NCBI GenBank assembly: GCA_017414505.1
Contig: JAFQLQ010000053.1
Location: 1-42,405, forward strand
Direction: 5' to 3'
DNA from: Clostridia bacterium
Lineage (GTDB): Bacteria > Bacillota > Clostridia > UMGS1840 > HGM11507
Length of the DNA stretch: 42,405 bases
Below are positions 8,301 through 18,656 of the stretch, in pieces. The position numbers were made by a program, and so were the translations under genes. The notes beneath the pieces are model-generated. The model was not told where the DNA came from and made no database searches. It was given only the letters and a program-made list of their open reading frames with translations. The stretch's first letter is position 1, and each line of letters begins with the position of its first letter.

Positions 8301-8805
8301 CCTTTATATGAAAATACTGGAAGAAACGGTAAAAGAGAAAAAAGGCGAAAAAACGCCTGAAAAAATCGAATGCCGTGTGGATATAAAGGTAAATGCCTAT
8401 ATTCCCGAAAACTATATTGTGAATCACGATATAAGAATGGATATGTATAAAAGAATTGCCGATATAAAAACCGAAGAGGATATGAACGACCTTACAGATG
8501 AGCTTACCGACAGATTTTCCGATATTCCGAATCCGGTATATAATCTTTTAACTGCGGCACTTATAAAGGCAATGGCGGAAAGCGTTGGAATAAGCGAAAT
8601 TAACGATGCAGGCGGAAAAATTACATTTGTTTATTACGCACCTCAGTTTGCAAGCTTTGAAAAAATATCCGAAGCGGCAGCAGCGTATAAGGGCTGTATT
8701 CTTGTAAACGCAACGGGGAAGCCCGGTTTTAACTATAAAATACCTCAGAAAGACCTCAGCAGAAAACTGGAGAATATTAAAAATATATTACAAATTTTAA
8801 AATAG
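5356..8805 (+). CDS. mfd: Transcription-repair coupling factor
   Basis: A full-length (1149 residues) Mfd, the DNA translocase that removes RNA polymerase stalled at lesions and recruits UvrA. Domains in order are a UvrB-like N-terminus, the CarD-like RNA polymerase interaction domain starting near residue 488 ([16 protein letters not shown]), a helicase core with Walker [10 protein letters not shown] near 636 and DEEQRFG near 738, the GRVGRS motif, the relay segment [14 protein letters not shown] near 962, and the C-terminal UvrA-masking domain. The ATG follows pth by four bases. The weak AAAGAG ribosome site suggests partial translational coupling to pth. Confidence 0.97.
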   Translation: MIFEEIFRQNKEYQKITEELKNGVSPVNVTGITDFAKPHFIKGLFDELKKSVVVILRNEAEIKNLNEQLSFFKLNPDMFVSREYNFYNVEAASRELFTERIRCLFDAANEKRNVYLTSIEAVSQLVLDKEKIKNSVIKIEDGTEVDLENLTKQLIYMGYKNCDMVEAGGQFSLRGGILDIFTFTNDHPFRIELFGDEIDSIRRFDERTQLSTDKVFSFEITPSNEYLLTDEEKSSLAEIIKKEIKKTHNEELKENLKSDLEKLNNSGYFSGLDKYMDLLLKSSFIDYFDRENTVFILDEPQRISEKKEALENERGEIIVSLTERNIVREGYNPYIEITDIYSKMLKFSLVGLCNILTSITDYHPQDSIGVTTAPTPTYYGKINLFSEDILNYTDKGYTVLIPVGKTKIENFKTLLLNYGIHSSVVSEDKPLKGKGVFLLPQNGQFGFVYPAEKFVLLYDHTVFGGYKKPLKAKKKGENAITSFNDLKIGDYVVHNVHGVGQYVGVEKLVVENTKKDYLKIKYQGTDTLYVPTNQLDNLNKYIGAGEVKVKLNKLGGQDFSRVKSRVKASCAQLAEKLIALYAEREKSEGYAYSPDTDMQAQFEQKFPFQETNDQLISIDEVKKDMESNHPMDRLLCGDVGYGKTEVALRAAFKCVADGKQVAYLAATTVLAQQHFNTFKQRMEDFPVNVEMLSRFRTKKQQEEIVKKLKQGRIDVIVGTHRILSNDVEFKDLGLLIVDEEQRFGVAHKEKLKEMKKNIEVLTLSATPIPRTLHMSMLGIRDMSVLAEPPQDRFPVQTYVMEYNEMVIKDAIEKELSRGGQVYYLFNRVEGIEAKTKRIRELCPSANVAYAHGKMGERAMENTFIKMLSGEIDVLICATIIETGLDISNANTIIIENSDRLGLSQLYQLRGRVGRSDRLAYCYLTYQKNKAITQESENRLKAIKEFTEFGSGFKIAMRDLEIRGAGNVLGGEQHGHMDAVGYDLYMKILEETVKEKKGEKTPEKIECRVDIKVNAYIPENYIVNHDIRMDMYKRIADIKTEEDMNDLTDELTDRFSDIPNPVYNLLTAALIKAMAESVGISEINDAGGKITFVYYAPQFASFEKISEAAAAYKGCILVNATGKPGFNYKIPQKDLSRKLENIKNILQILK

Positions 8806-8868
8806 TCTTTTCTTATTTCAAAAATATAGTATAATAGGTTTATATAATTATGACAAGGAGTGTTATTT

Positions 8869-9879
8869 ATGAAATTAAAAAATATGCTTGCGGTGCTGAT
8901 TGCCGTTTTAATGTCAGTATCTCTTGCTTCCTGCGTGCAGGTTGAATATCCTACTGTACTTACCATCGACGGTGAGGAAGTTACTTTAGCTGAGTATAAT
9001 TATTTCTATAATATGCTTAAATTACAGGCTGAATATGAAGCTGAACAGACCGGCACAGAAGATATCAACACCTACTGGGAAACCGAGGTGGACGGAAAAA
9101 CTACTTATGAAGCTTTAAAGGACAATGCTTATGAACAAATGCTTAATTTAAGAGTTTTCTATGCAAAAGGTAAGGACAGCGTTTCGTCCGATGATGTAAG
9201 AACTATGAAAGCTCAGTTCAAACAGCAGATAATGTCTGTTGCAGAATCCTCTGATGAAGTTTTAAAACAGCTTGATACAACAGAAGATGTTATTGATAAA
9301 ATTGCTGAAATGAGTGCTGTTCAGAACGCTTATATATCAAAACTTGTTGAAGATAAAACAATTGATATTTCTGCTGAAAGCATAAACGAAATTTACACCA
9401 AGGATTATATGGCTACAAAACATATTCTTATTTCTACCGTAGACCAGGAAACTCAGGCTCCTCTTGCGGAAGACCAGGTTGCAGAAAAGAAAAAAACAGC
9501 TGAAGACCTGCTTGCACAGATTAAAGGCGGAGCAGATTTTGATGCTCTTATGAATCAGTACACCGAAGATCCCGGAACAGAATCTTACCCCAACGGATAC
9601 GTTTTCACAACAGGCGAAATGGTTCCCGAATTTGAAGAAGCAACAAAGAATCTTACAGTTGGTCAGGTTTCCGACCTTGTTGAAACCAGCTACGGTTACC
9701 ACATTATAAAGAGAGTGGAAATCAATACCGACGAGCAATCTCAGGAATATCAGCAGGCTTATCAGAACATTTACCCAAGACTTGTTAACGAAAAAGCAAC
9801 AGAGCTTGTTGAACAGTGGAGAAAAGATTTCTCAATTACAGAAGATAAAACCGAGATTGATGCAATTTCTCTTAAGTAA
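8869..9879 (+). CDS. PrsA-like peptidyl-prolyl isomerase lipoprotein
   Basis: A 336-residue exported foldase-like lipoprotein. The N-terminus has a basic head, a hydrophobic helix and a lipobox (SLASC) with the modified cysteine at residue 22. A SurA-like N-terminal helical region follows, and then a parvulin domain whose core reads ATKHILIS, GADFDALMNQYTEDPG and YGYHIIKRVE. It should help secreted proteins fold at the outer face of the membrane. The AAGGAG site eight bases before 8869 excludes the GTG nine bases earlier. It is monocistronic, with a -10 box at 8830-8835 and a strong terminator at 9892-9919. Confidence 0.9.
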   Translation: MKLKNMLAVLIAVLMSVSLASCVQVEYPTVLTIDGEEVTLAEYNYFYNMLKLQAEYEAEQTGTEDINTYWETEVDGKTTYEALKDNAYEQMLNLRVFYAKGKDSVSSDDVRTMKAQFKQQIMSVAESSDEVLKQLDTTEDVIDKIAEMSAVQNAYISKLVEDKTIDISAESINEIYTKDYMATKHILISTVDQETQAPLAEDQVAEKKKTAEDLLAQIKGGADFDALMNQYTEDPGTESYPNGYVFTTGEMVPEFEEATKNLTVGQVSDLVETSYGYHIIKRVEINTDEQSQEYQQAYQNIYPRLVNEKATELVEQWRKDFSITEDKTEIDAISLK

Positions 9880-9891
9880 AGCAAAGCACTT

Positions 9892-9919
9892 AAAGGACTG
9901 TTAATAACAGTCCTTTTTT
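9892..9919 (+). terminator. Terminator of the prsA-like gene
   Basis: An 11 bp stem (AAAGGACTGTT/AACAGTCCTTT) with a 3-base loop runs into six Ts. Confidence 0.9.
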
Positions 9920-10021
9920 CCTCTGTGATTACTGTTAAATTATAGAAAAAAATTTATGAAAAAATATTTTTTAAAATGTTAATATTATATAATGAATAAG
10001 CAAAAAGGATTGAGTGCCAAA

Positions 10022-11284
10022 ATGGAAAAAACCAAAATTTCATCCGGAGTAAATTTATATACTCTTAATATAAACAAATTTAAAACCTTTACGGTAAGTA
10101 TGTATATTCACCGTAAGCTTAACGAAAGCGAAGCGTCATTAAACGCCCTGCTTCCCTTTGTAATGAAAAGAGGCAGTAAAAAATATCCCGATACTGTGGC
10201 AGTTTCTGAAACTTTAGAATCTCTCTACGGCGGTTTTTTTGACTGTTTTATAAGAAAAAAAGGTGAAAATCAGATAATCGCCTTCAATTTTGAGTTTGTT
10301 GCACCGCAGTATATTCCCAACGATTCTGATTATGTAAACGGTGTGTTCGGATTTATAAACGATATGCTGTTTAATCCGCTGACAAACGGAAATTCCTTTA
10401 ACGAAGAATATGTTGAGCGTGAAAAGCAGAATTTAAAGGACTATATTGAGGGTATTATAAACGACAAGAAGGAATACGCCAACAAACGCTGTATAGAAGA
10501 GCTTTGCGAGGGCGAAGCGTATGCAGTTTATGAATACGGTTCGGTTGAAAATCTTGATAAAATAAACGCAAAGAATCTTTATGAGCATTATGTTGAAATT
10601 ATGAAAACCTCTGTAATTGACGTTTTTGTAATAGGCGATATTGATTCCTCGCCTTTAAAAAATGCGCTTGCAGATTCCATAAAACGTGATGATGTTAAGG
10701 AAGGCTATCATATTGCAAAAATAAAAGCTCCCTGCGACAAGGTGAAAGTTGTAACCGATAAAATGGAGGTTAATCAAGGCAAGCTTGCAATGGGCTTTAC
10801 CACCGAAACTGCCTTTGACGATGAGGACAGCTATGCACTTACAATGTTCAACAGTGTTTACGGTTCGGGCGCACATTCAAAGCTTTTTAATAATGTAAGA
10901 GAAAAGCTGAGCCTTTGCTACTATGCGTATTCAAGACTGGATAAGCATAAAGGCATAATGCTGGTTAACAGCGGTGTGGAATTTGAAAATTTTGAAAAAG
11001 CCTACAACGAAATTCTTGCACAGCTTGAATGTGTTAAAAAGGGTGAAATTTCCGATATGGAAATAACCGCCGCAAAAAAATATCTTGTAAATATGCTCCG
11101 TTCTTTAAACGACAGTGCATTTTCCATTGAAGATTTTTATTTAAGCGGAGTTATAACAGGCAATATAACAACGATTGAAGAGTATATTGAAAATATAGAA
11201 AAGGTAACTAAAGAGCAAATTGTTGAGGTTGCCAAAAAGGTTAAGCTTAATACCGTATATTACCTTACGGGAAAGGGGGAATAA
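10022..11284 (+). CDS. ymfF: M16-family non-catalytic peptidase homologue, YmfF-type
   Basis: A 420-residue insulinase-fold protein that lacks the HxxEH zinc motif, as the YmfF partner of the YmfF/YmfH pair does. In Bacillus subtilis this pair is linked to 5-aminopentanol modification of elongation factor P. Features are the N-terminal half with LPFVMKRGSKKYPD and the C-terminal half with YGSGAHSKLFNNVREK, the region that contacts substrate in M16 dimers. The longer frame begins at 9992, inside the TATAAT box (9988-9993), so the ATG at 10022 is used; its AAAGGA site lies about eleven bases upstream. It is followed after three bases by ymfH. Confidence 0.85.
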   Translation: MEKTKISSGVNLYTLNINKFKTFTVSMYIHRKLNESEASLNALLPFVMKRGSKKYPDTVAVSETLESLYGGFFDCFIRKKGENQIIAFNFEFVAPQYIPNDSDYVNGVFGFINDMLFNPLTNGNSFNEEYVEREKQNLKDYIEGIINDKKEYANKRCIEELCEGEAYAVYEYGSVENLDKINAKNLYEHYVEIMKTSVIDVFVIGDIDSSPLKNALADSIKRDDVKEGYHIAKIKAPCDKVKVVTDKMEVNQGKLAMGFTTETAFDDEDSYALTMFNSVYGSGAHSKLFNNVREKLSLCYYAYSRLDKHKGIMLVNSGVEFENFEKAYNEILAQLECVKKGEISDMEITAAKKYLVNMLRSLNDSAFSIEDFYLSGVITGNITTIEEYIENIEKVTKEQIVEVAKKVKLNTVYYLTGKGE

Positions 11285-11287
11285 ACA

Positions 11288-12574
11288 GTGATATTCAATA
11301 AAGTAACAAACGAAACAGTAAACGAAACCCTTTATAAGGGCGTTCATAAATCGGGACTTAATGTAATGATTCTTAAAAAAGAAAATTACGAAAAATACTA
11401 TGCTGTTATTTCCACCAGATACGGCTCGGTAAATTCGGAATTTAAAACAGATAAAAACGAGGAATTTACAAAAGTTCCCGACGGTATTGCACATTTTCTT
11501 GAACATAAAATGTTTGAACAGCCCGACGGAACAAATGCTTTTGATAAATTTTCGCTCTACGGAGCAAATGCAAATGCGTTTACCTCCTTTAACAATACAG
11601 CTTATCTGTTTTCCACCACCTCTATGTTCAACGAAAGCTTAACACATCTTCTGGATTATGTTTTCTCTCCATATTTTACCGAAGAAAATGTATCCAAGGA
11701 GCAGGGGATTATCGGTCAGGAAATAAGAATGTACGATGACGATCCCGAATGGCGTGTTTTCTTTAATATGTTAAACGCAATGTATGTTAATCATCCTCTT
11801 AAATACGATATTGCAGGAACTGTTGAAAGTATTTCGGAAATTGATAAGGATTTGCTGTATCATTGCTATAATCATTTTTATCATCCCGAAAATATGATTC
11901 TGTTTATTGCAGGGGATGTGGATGTTGATAAGGTTTCGGAAATTCTGGATGAAAAGGTAGAAAAAAGAGAAACTAAATTTTCTATTATAAATAAACCCGT
12001 TGACGAGCCGGAAAGAATAAATCAGCCCTATATTTCGCAGAAGCTTTCGGTTTCAACGCCTATTTTCTCCTGCGGATTCAAGGATATTGATGTTGGCTAT
12101 ACGGGCACAGAGCTTGCAAAGAAAAATATTATGATTTCGATTATTATGGGAATTTTATCCTCCGAAAGCTCCGGGCTTTACAACGAGCTTTATAATAAAG
12201 GACTTGTTAACGACAGTTTTTATAACGATACTGCCTGTTACAGCGATTATTCCTTCGTTCAGTTCGGCGGAGAATCAAAAGACCCGCAGAAAACGGCAGA
12301 GATTATTCTTTCCTATGTGGAAAAATATAAAAAAGAAGGTCTTTCAAAAACTGCGTTTGAAAGGTATAAAAAACTTGTTTACGGTAAGTATATTAAAAGC
12401 TTCAACAGTCTGGAGAGCGTTTCCAATGCTTTTTGCGGAAACTATTTCTTAAACATTGACCTTTTTGATTTTCTTACTGTTTACGAATCCGTAACCTATG
12501 AAGATACTATGGAATGCTTCGGTAAAATCTTCAATAAGGATTTATTTGTATTATCGGTTGTTGAACCGCAGTAG
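11288..12574 (+). CDS. ymfH: M16-family zinc peptidase, YmfH-type
   Basis: A 428-residue M16 metallopeptidase, the catalytic partner of the preceding gene. The inverted zinc motif HFLEH is present near residue 73 with the downstream glutamate in EQGIIGQEI. IRMYDDDPEWRVFFNML is the usual next block, and a C-terminal half lacks the motif. The start is a GTG at 11288; its GGGGGA ribosome site overlaps the end of ymfF, which suggests coupled translation. In many Firmicutes this pair sits near lgt-like housekeeping genes, as here. The role in EF-P modification is inferred from B. subtilis; efp is not in the window. Confidence 0.88.
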   Translation: MIFNKVTNETVNETLYKGVHKSGLNVMILKKENYEKYYAVISTRYGSVNSEFKTDKNEEFTKVPDGIAHFLEHKMFEQPDGTNAFDKFSLYGANANAFTSFNNTAYLFSTTSMFNESLTHLLDYVFSPYFTEENVSKEQGIIGQEIRMYDDDPEWRVFFNMLNAMYVNHPLKYDIAGTVESISEIDKDLLYHCYNHFYHPENMILFIAGDVDVDKVSEILDEKVEKRETKFSIINKPVDEPERINQPYISQKLSVSTPIFSCGFKDIDVGYTGTELAKKNIMISIIMGILSSESSGLYNELYNKGLVNDSFYNDTACYSDYSFVQFGGESKDPQKTAEIILSYVEKYKKEGLSKTAFERYKKLVYGKYIKSFNSLESVSNAFCGNYFLNIDLFDFLTVYESVTYEDTMECFGKIFNKDLFVLSVVEPQ

Positions 12575-12589
12575 AAAAGGGATGTTTTT

Positions 12590-13399
12590 ATGGAAAAAAC
12601 AACAGTTTCATTTCCCAATCTTAATTTAACATTTAATATGGACCGTGTTGCGTTTTCTGTTTTCGGCTTTGATATTTACTGGTATGCCCTGATTATTACC
12701 TTTGGTATAATCATGGCATACATATTTATAACATTGGAGGGCAAAAGGCAGAAAATAGATACCGAAATTTTTTCGGATATCATTTTAATAGGTCTGCCCT
12801 GTGCAATTATTGGCGCAAGGCTTTATTACGTTATTTATAAATGGGAATATTACAGCAAAAATCTTCTTGATATATTCAACTTAAGAAACGGCGGACTTGC
12901 AGTTTACGGCGGAGTAATTGCAGGCGTTCTTGCCGCATATATATATTTAAAAAAGAAAAAACAGCCCATACTTAAAATTTTTGATATCTGTTCCATAGGA
13001 CTTTTAATCGGCCAGTGTATCGGAAGATGGGGAAACTTTGTCAATGTGGAAGCCTACGGCTATGAAACAAACAGCTTTTTTAAAATGGAAATTTTTTCTG
13101 ATGTGTATGATAAAATTGTGTGTGTACATCCCACTTTTTTATACGAATCCATGTGGAACCTTGCAGGAATAATTCTTCTTGCAGTTCTTATTAGAAGAAA
13201 AAAATATGACGGTCAGATTTTCTTTTCCTATATTTTCTGGTACGGGTTGGGCAGATTCTTTATAGAAGGCTTAAGAACGGACAGCCTTTATATAGGAAGC
13301 CTCAGAGTTTCTCGGGTTGTAGCACTTGTTTCTGTAATAATCGGCGTTGCTGTGAATATAATTTTATACAAAAGAAATAAAAAACTTGAAAAAATTTAA
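12590..13399 (+). CDS. lgt: Prolipoprotein diacylglyceryl transferase
   Basis: A 269-residue polytopic enzyme that attaches diacylglycerol to the lipobox cysteine of prolipoproteins such as the PrsA-like protein upstream. The signature GRWGNFVNVEAYG is intact, and VHPTFLYES and GLGRFFIEGLRTDSL match the C-terminal blocks. The segment GGLAVYGG has Tyr where the Escherichia coli enzyme has its His103, a change I believe is common in Firmicutes. It lies 15 bases after ymfH with an AAAGGGATG-type ribosome site, so it is probably the third gene of that operon. Its last codons contain the dprA -35 box. Confidence 0.95.
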   Translation: MEKTTVSFPNLNLTFNMDRVAFSVFGFDIYWYALIITFGIIMAYIFITLEGKRQKIDTEIFSDIILIGLPCAIIGARLYYVIYKWEYYSKNLLDIFNLRNGGLAVYGGVIAGVLAAYIYLKKKKQPILKIFDICSIGLLIGQCIGRWGNFVNVEAYGYETNSFFKMEIFSDVYDKIVCVHPTFLYESMWNLAGIILLAVLIRRKKYDGQIFFSYIFWYGLGRFFIEGLRTDSLYIGSLRVSRVVALVSVIIGVAVNIILYKRNKKLEKI

Positions 13400-13414
13400 A
13401 GTTTGTTGTATAAT
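13386..13414 (+). promoter_or_regulatory. dprA promoter inside the lgt 3' end
   Basis: TTGAAA (13386-13391) and TATAAT (13409-13414) have a 17-base spacer. The -35 lies in lgt coding sequence. This also shows that the TTG at 13386 is a -35 box, not a start codon. Confidence 0.8.
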
Positions 13415-13433
13415 ATTTTTTTGGGTGATAAAA

Positions 13434-14561
13434 TTGAGCGAAAAACTTTACTTTGTATGGTTCTCTTTGAGTGTTCACGCCTACAATAAAGGTGCACGCC
13501 GTCTGTTTGAAGAAATAAGAAATCCCGAAATCATATATAATATGCAGGAAGCGGATTTTGAAGCACTTGGTTATCTTGATAATAATACCGTAAGTAAGCT
13601 TATGAATAAAAATCTGGATGCCGCAAAACGTATTATAGAGGGGTGTGACCAAAAAGGCTATAATATATACACGGTAAATGATGTGTATTATCCTGCACCT
13701 CTTCTTAATATTTTGTATTATCCGTATGTTATTTATCACCGGGGGCTTAATTTTGATTATCAGAATCAGCTTTGTATTTCTGTGGTTGGAACAAGAAATA
13801 CCACTCCCTACGGTGTTGAAACTGCAAAAATTTTATCACGCGATCTGGCGCTTAACGGCGCTCTTGTAATAAGCGGAATGGCAGCGGGGATTGATACCGC
13901 AGCCCACAAAGCCGCAATAAGTGTAACCAAACCTACTGTTGCCGTTTTAGGTACAGGTGTTGACCTTGTAACTCCCGTTTCCAACGGCGATATATACGAT
14001 TATATGGTGTATAACGGAGCAGTAATAAGCGAGTTTCCTCCGGGAACAAAGGGCCATCCTGCTAATTTCCCTCAGAGAAACAGAATTATAAGCGGTCTTT
14101 GTCACGGGCTTCTGGTGGTTGAAGCACCGCAGTCAAGCGGAGCTTTAATTACTGCAAATATGGCTCTGGAGCAGGGGAAAGATATTTTTGCTGTTCCCAA
14201 CAGTATCGACCGCATAAACAGCTATGGCACAAACCGTCTTATTCAGAAAAACTGTGCCAAGCTGATAATGGATGCGATGGATATACTGGAAGAATATCCA
14301 ATGTTTGTCACTAAACAAATTGCTCCTGCGGAAACCAAGGATAAATTTAAGAAAGAGGATTTTCTTGCATCTGTTAAAAATCTCACACCTCTTGAAAAGG
14401 TTATTGCCGAAGCAATGGGGGACGAGCCGATGAGTATTGATTATATAAGCGACAGAACAAATGTTCCGGCAAATAAAATTCTTTCGGCTCTTACTATGCT
14501 CGAAATAAAAAATGTTGTAAAAGCTTTACCCGGAAGGGTATTTAAGCTTAATATAAAGTAA
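13434..14561 (+). CDS. dprA: DNA-processing protein DprA
   Basis: A 375-residue DprA, which loads RecA on incoming single-stranded DNA during transformation and is also kept in many non-competent bacteria. It has an N-terminal SAM-like helical region, the Rossmann core with VVGTRNTTPYG, SGMAAGIDTAAHKAA and FPQRNRIISGL, and a C-terminal winged-helix domain (MSIDYISDRTNVPANKILSAL). The start is a TTG at 13434 with GGGTGATAAAA in front; earlier in-frame starts at 13386 and 13425 lie in or almost on the promoter. No other competence genes are nearby. It probably reads through into topA, 72 bases downstream. Confidence 0.93.
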   Translation: MSEKLYFVWFSLSVHAYNKGARRLFEEIRNPEIIYNMQEADFEALGYLDNNTVSKLMNKNLDAAKRIIEGCDQKGYNIYTVNDVYYPAPLLNILYYPYVIYHRGLNFDYQNQLCISVVGTRNTTPYGVETAKILSRDLALNGALVISGMAAGIDTAAHKAAISVTKPTVAVLGTGVDLVTPVSNGDIYDYMVYNGAVISEFPPGTKGHPANFPQRNRIISGLCHGLLVVEAPQSSGALITANMALEQGKDIFAVPNSIDRINSYGTNRLIQKNCAKLIMDAMDILEEYPMFVTKQIAPAETKDKFKKEDFLASVKNLTPLEKVIAEAMGDEPMSIDYISDRTNVPANKILSALTMLEIKNVVKALPGRVFKLNIK

Positions 14562-14633
14562 ATTTTATGTGTGTCTTATAAGCCCGCAGCAATTCAAAGC
14601 ATTTTTTGCGGGAAGAAAGGTTAAGGTAAAAAT

Positions 14634-16751
14634 ATGGCGGAAAATCTGGTAATAGTTGAGTCACCGGCAAAAGCTAAAACAATAGTTAAATATCTGGGAA
14701 AAAACTATAAGGTGCTTGCTTCTATGGGGCATCTCAGGGATTTGCCTCAGAAAACTCTTGGCGTTGATATCGAAAACGGTTTTGTTCCCAAGTATCAGAC
14801 TATGAAAAACAAATCTGAACTTATAAAAGAGCTTAAATCGGAAGCAAAGCTTGCTTCTAAAGTTTATCTTGCAACTGACCCTGACCGTGAAGGTGAGGCT
14901 ATTTCCTGGCATATAGCAAATATTCTTAAAATAGACGAAAATGAAAACTGCAGAATCACATTTAATGAAATTACAAAAAATGCAGTAACAAGTGCTATAA
15001 AAACGCCCAGGAAAATAGATAAGGAGCTTGTTGATGCCCAGCAGGCAAGACGTGTTCTTGACAGAATTGTGGGCTATAAGCTAAGCCCTCTTTTGTGGAA
15101 AAAAATAAGAAAAGGCTTAAGTGCCGGACGTGTTCAGTCGGTTGCCACAAGAATAATATGCGACCGTGAGGAAGAAATTCTAAATTTCAAGCCGGAAGAA
15201 TACTGGACAATTATTGCCGATTTAAAAAACCGGAACGGCGAAGCCTTCAGCGCAAAGCTCGCTCTTAAAAACGGAAAAAAATTCGTTGCAGGCAACGAAG
15301 AAGAGGCAAAGAATGTTCTTGCCGACCTTAAAAAAGCAAATTACATTGTTGAAAATGTTAAAAATACAAAAAAATCAAGACGTCCTTATCCGCCCTTTAT
15401 AACAAGTACCCTTCAGCAGGAAGCTTCAAGAAAGCTTGGCTTTACGGTTAAAAGAACCATGATGGCGGCTCAGACTCTGTACGAGGGTATCAATATCGGG
15501 CAGAGAGGTCTTGTAGGTCTTATTACCTATATGAGAACCGACAGCTTAAGAATTGCCGACGAAGCACTTCAGCAGGCAAGAGGCTATATTATTTCAAGAT
15601 TCGGTTCACAGTATGCGCCCAAATCCTATAATATATATAAATCAAATAAAAGCAATGTTCAGGATGCTCACGAAGCAATCCGTCCTTCCTATGCGGAAAT
15701 AACGCCGGAGGAAATAAAAAGCTATCTCACAGGCGACCAGTATAAAATTTATAAGCTTATCTGGGAAAGATTCATAGCAAGTCAGATGGCAAGTGCGTCC
15801 CTGGATGTTGTATCTGTTGATATTTCGGCAGATAACTATACATTAAAATGCGGCGGCTCTACTGTTCTTTTTGACGGCTTTATGAAGCTGTATGTAGAAG
15901 GCACCGACGATGAAAACGAAGAAGAAAATCAGAAAATGCCCAAGCTTGAAAAAGACGAAAAGCTTGTAATGGAAAAATTAATAGATAAGCAGAATTTCAC
16001 AAAACCACCGGCGAGATATACCGAAGCAAGCCTTATTAAAACAATGGAGGAATACGGAATAGGCCGTCCAAGTACCCATGCTCCCACAATTACAACAATT
16101 CTTGCAAGAGAATATGTTAAAAAAGAGGGAAGAAGCCTGATTCCTACCGAGCTTGGTATGATAACCACCAGACTTATGAAGGAAAATTTCAAAGATATAG
16201 TAGATGTTAAATTTACTGCTTCTATGGAAGAAAATCTTGATAAGGTTGAGGAAGGAAGCGTAAACTGGGTTGAAATTCTTGATGATTTTTATAAGGATTT
16301 CTCTCAGGTTTTGGAAAAAGCCAACGCAATTGAAAAGGTTAAGCTTGAAGAAGAGGTTACCGATGTAATCTGCGAAAAATGCGGCAGAAATATGGTCGTA
16401 AAAATGGGCAGATTCGGAAAATTCCTTGCCTGTCCCGGTTATCCGGAATGTAAAAACGCTCAGCCTCTTGTAACAGAGGTTAAGGATGTTTCCTGCCCGA
16501 AATGCGGCGGCAGAATTCTGGAAAAGAAAAGTAAAAAAGGCAAAAAATATTACGGATGCGAAAAAAATCCCGCCTGTGATTTTATGACATGGGATGAACC
16601 CACCAATAATAAATGTGAGCTTTGCGGCAGCCTTATGCTTAAAAAGCGTTACGGCAGAGGTTCAAAATTATACTGTATGAATTCTGAGTGTGAAAATACA
16701 TTAAAAGCATCCCCGAAGAAAACCACTTCTAAGTCCAAGGAGAAAAAATGA
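14634..16751 (+). CDS. topA: DNA topoisomerase I
   Basis: A 705-residue type IA topoisomerase that relaxes negative supercoils. It has an N-terminal Toprim domain ([12 protein letters not shown] with Glu, and [12 protein letters not shown]), the core with active-site Tyr299 in [10 protein letters not shown], and [12 protein letters not shown]. Three C-terminal zinc ribbons start near residues 580, 621 and 661 (CEKCG, CPKCG, CELCG); the last ends with CMNSEC. The dprA-topA-trmFO order is typical of Firmicutes. The gap before it holds only a loose CCCGCA/TGCGGG hairpin without a T-run. Its stop overlaps the trmFO start by four bases. Confidence 0.97.
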   Translation: MAENLVIVESPAKAKTIVKYLGKNYKVLASMGHLRDLPQKTLGVDIENGFVPKYQTMKNKSELIKELKSEAKLASKVYLATDPDREGEAISWHIANILKIDENENCRITFNEITKNAVTSAIKTPRKIDKELVDAQQARRVLDRIVGYKLSPLLWKKIRKGLSAGRVQSVATRIICDREEEILNFKPEEYWTIIADLKNRNGEAFSAKLALKNGKKFVAGNEEEAKNVLADLKKANYIVENVKNTKKSRRPYPPFITSTLQQEASRKLGFTVKRTMMAAQTLYEGINIGQRGLVGLITYMRTDSLRIADEALQQARGYIISRFGSQYAPKSYNIYKSNKSNVQDAHEAIRPSYAEITPEEIKSYLTGDQYKIYKLIWERFIASQMASASLDVVSVDISADNYTLKCGGSTVLFDGFMKLYVEGTDDENEEENQKMPKLEKDEKLVMEKLIDKQNFTKPPARYTEASLIKTMEEYGIGRPSTHAPTITTILAREYVKKEGRSLIPTELGMITTRLMKENFKDIVDVKFTASMEENLDKVEEGSVNWVEILDDFYKDFSQVLEKANAIEKVKLEEEVTDVICEKCGRNMVVKMGRFGKFLACPGYPECKNAQPLVTEVKDVSCPKCGGRILEKKSKKGKKYYGCEKNPACDFMTWDEPTNNKCELCGSLMLKKRYGRGSKLYCMNSECENTLKASPKKTTSKSKEKK

Positions 16752-18046
16752 TTAATGTAAATGTAATAGGTGCAGGTCTCGCAGGCTGCGAAGCTGCATA
16801 CTACCTTGCAAAAAACGGAATAAAAGTAACTCTTTATGAGCAAAAGCCTCATAAAATGTCGCCTGCACATCACAGCAGCGGCTTTGCCGAGCTTGTTTGT
16901 TCAAATTCCTTAAGAAGCGATATGCTCCATAATGCAGTAGGTCTGCTTAAGGAGGAAATGCGTCTTTTAGGCTCTCTTGTAATGGAAGCCGCAGAAGAAA
17001 CAAAGGTTCCGGCAGGAGGAGCTTTGGCAGTTGACCGTGATAAGTTTTCGGATTATATAACAAAAAAAGTTAAAAACCACGAAAATATAACGGTTGTTGA
17101 TAAAGAGGTTACCGAAATAAATACCGATGAATTTACCATTATTGCCTCCGGACCTCTTACAAGCTCTGCACTGTTTGAAAAAATAAAGGAGCTAACCGGT
17201 GAGGAACATCTGTATTTTTACGATGCCGCAGCACCTATGGTTTCCTTTGATTCAATAGATATGGAAAAGGCTTTCCGTGCTTCAAGGTACGACAGAGGCG
17301 AAGCCGACTATATAAACTGTCCTATGACAAAAGAGGAATACGATGAGTTTTATAACGCTCTTGTTTCAGCCGAATGTGCTCCCATAAAGGAATTTGAAAA
17401 GGAAGTTGTGTTTGAAGGCTGTATGCCGGTTGAAACAATGGCAAAAAGAGGCTACGAAACACTTCTTTACGGCCCTCTTAAGCCCGTAGGCTTAAGAAGC
17501 GAAAAAATGGAAAAGGATGCCTATGCAGTTGTTCAGTTAAGGCAGGATAATAAAGAGGGAAGTATCTATAACCTTGTAGGCTTCCAGACACATCTTAAAT
17601 TTCCCGAGCAGAAAAGAGTATTTTCTATGATTCCCGGCCTTGAAAATGCCGAGTTCGTGCGTTACGGCGTAATGCACAGAAATACATTTATAAATTCACC
17701 AAAGCTTCTTGATTATACATACAGACTTAAGAAATTCGATAAAATTTATTTCGCAGGTCAGATAACGGGAGTGGAGGGCTATATAGAATCAGCATCCTCA
17801 GGTCTGCTTTCGGCAATTTATCTTTTAAACCGCCTGACCGGCAGGGAAAATAAAATTTTTACCGCCGAAACCGCAATAGGTGCTTTAAGCCACTATGTTT
17901 CAAACGAAACAGTAGATTCCTTCCAGCCCATGAATGTGAATTTCGGAATAATGGAGCCTCTTGGCTATAAGGTAAAGGGCAAGCAGGAGAAAAATAAAAA
18001 GATATCCGAAAGAAGCCTTGAGCTTATTAAAAATATGTTTCTGTAA
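16748..18046 (+). CDS. trmFO: FAD/folate-dependent tRNA m5U54 methyltransferase TrmFO
   Basis: A 432-residue flavoprotein that makes ribothymidine 54 in tRNA using methylenetetrahydrofolate. The N-terminal FAD-binding loop [10 protein letters not shown], the conserved Cys51 in [11 protein letters not shown] and the C-terminal [22 protein letters not shown] segment ([17 protein letters not shown] here) are all present, and the length is normal. It overlaps topA by ATGA, so it is translationally coupled. It is followed by the rpmG promoter; a hairpin at 18083-18114 may double as its terminator. Confidence 0.96.
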   Translation: MINVNVIGAGLAGCEAAYYLAKNGIKVTLYEQKPHKMSPAHHSSGFAELVCSNSLRSDMLHNAVGLLKEEMRLLGSLVMEAAEETKVPAGGALAVDRDKFSDYITKKVKNHENITVVDKEVTEINTDEFTIIASGPLTSSALFEKIKELTGEEHLYFYDAAAPMVSFDSIDMEKAFRASRYDRGEADYINCPMTKEEYDEFYNALVSAECAPIKEFEKEVVFEGCMPVETMAKRGYETLLYGPLKPVGLRSEKMEKDAYAVVQLRQDNKEGSIYNLVGFQTHLKFPEQKRVFSMIPGLENAEFVRYGVMHRNTFINSPKLLDYTYRLKKFDKIYFAGQITGVEGYIESASSGLLSAIYLLNRLTGRENKIFTAETAIGALSHYVSNETVDSFQPMNVNFGIMEPLGYKVKGKQEKNKKISERSLELIKNMFL

Positions 18047-18074
18047 AATTTTTTCAAAAAAATAAAAAAAACAC

Positions 18075-18104
18075 TTGACTTTGGCAATACTAATGTGTTA
18101 TACT
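18075..18104 (+). promoter_or_regulatory. Promoter of the rpmG-secE-nusG-rplKA unit
   Basis: TTGACT (18075-18080) and TATACT (18099-18104) have an 18-base spacer. The inverted repeat GGCAATACTAA (18083-18093) and TTAGTATTGCC (18104-18114) spans the spacer and -10 box and extends to the start of the transcript. Confidence 0.7.
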
Positions 18105-18220
18105 TAGTATTGCCTTTTAGTAGGTGCTTTTTTTTGTTGCAAAAAAAGTACGGCTAAGTTTAAAAAAATTAAAATAAATTGTCGTTCCTAAAGAACGAAT
18201 CAACCGTGGAGGTGTAACGA

Positions 18221-18370
18221 ATGAGAGTAAAAATTACATTAGCGTGCAGCGAGTGCAAACAGAGAAATTACGACACTATGAAAAACAAGAAAAACACTCC
18301 TGACAGAATTGAAATGAACAAATATTGCAGATTCTGCAAAAAACACACTTTGCACAAAGAAACAAAATAA
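18221..18370 (+). CDS. rpmG: 50S ribosomal protein L33, zinc-binding form
   Basis: A 49-residue L33 with both cysteine pairs (CSEC near residue 9 and CRFC near 36), so it is the zinc-containing form rather than the Cys-less paralogue made under zinc limitation. MRVKITLAC and the [12 protein letters not shown] segment are typical. A GGAGGTG ribosome site precedes the ATG by about seven bases. As in most Firmicutes it heads the secE-nusG gene set. A small CGTTC/GAACG hairpin (18183-18197) lies in its leader. Confidence 0.96.
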   Translation: MRVKITLACSECKQRNYDTMKNKKNTPDRIEMNKYCRFCKKHTLHKETK

Positions 18371-18400
18371 TTCTGTTATTTGATGAAGGAGGGGCTTATT

Positions 18401-18613
18401 ATGATGGATAAACCCGCAGCTAAAAAAGATAATAAATTCGTTAAATACCTGCGCGGAATAAAATCTGAAATGAAAAAGATTGCTTGGCCTGCAAGAAAAC
18501 AGGTTATTCACAATACTTTAATCGTTCTGATTTGCGTTATTGTATTCGGCGTAATTATTGCTGCTTTGGATGCCATTTTCAATTATGGTATCATTAGTTG
18601 GTTTACTAAATAA
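18401..18613 (+). CDS. secE: Preprotein translocase subunit SecE
   Basis: A 70-residue SecE with one membrane helix (NTLIVLICVIVFGVIIAALDAIF) after the conserved amphipathic segment FVKYLRGIKSEMKKIAWP. It clamps the SecY halves together in the translocon. The ATG at 18401 has GGAGG eight bases upstream; the longer frame from 18380 would translate that site. It sits between rpmG and nusG as usual. Confidence 0.95.
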   Translation: MMDKPAAKKDNKFVKYLRGIKSEMKKIAWPARKQVIHNTLIVLICVIVFGVIIAALDAIFNYGIISWFTK

Positions 18614-18656
18614 ATAAAAGGAGCAAACGGTTTCTTAATGAAATCAGTATAATATT

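Noticed and set aside
13386..13433. A longer dprA starting at TTG 13386
   Set aside because: That TTG is the -35 box of the dprA promoter, and the transcript starts downstream of it.
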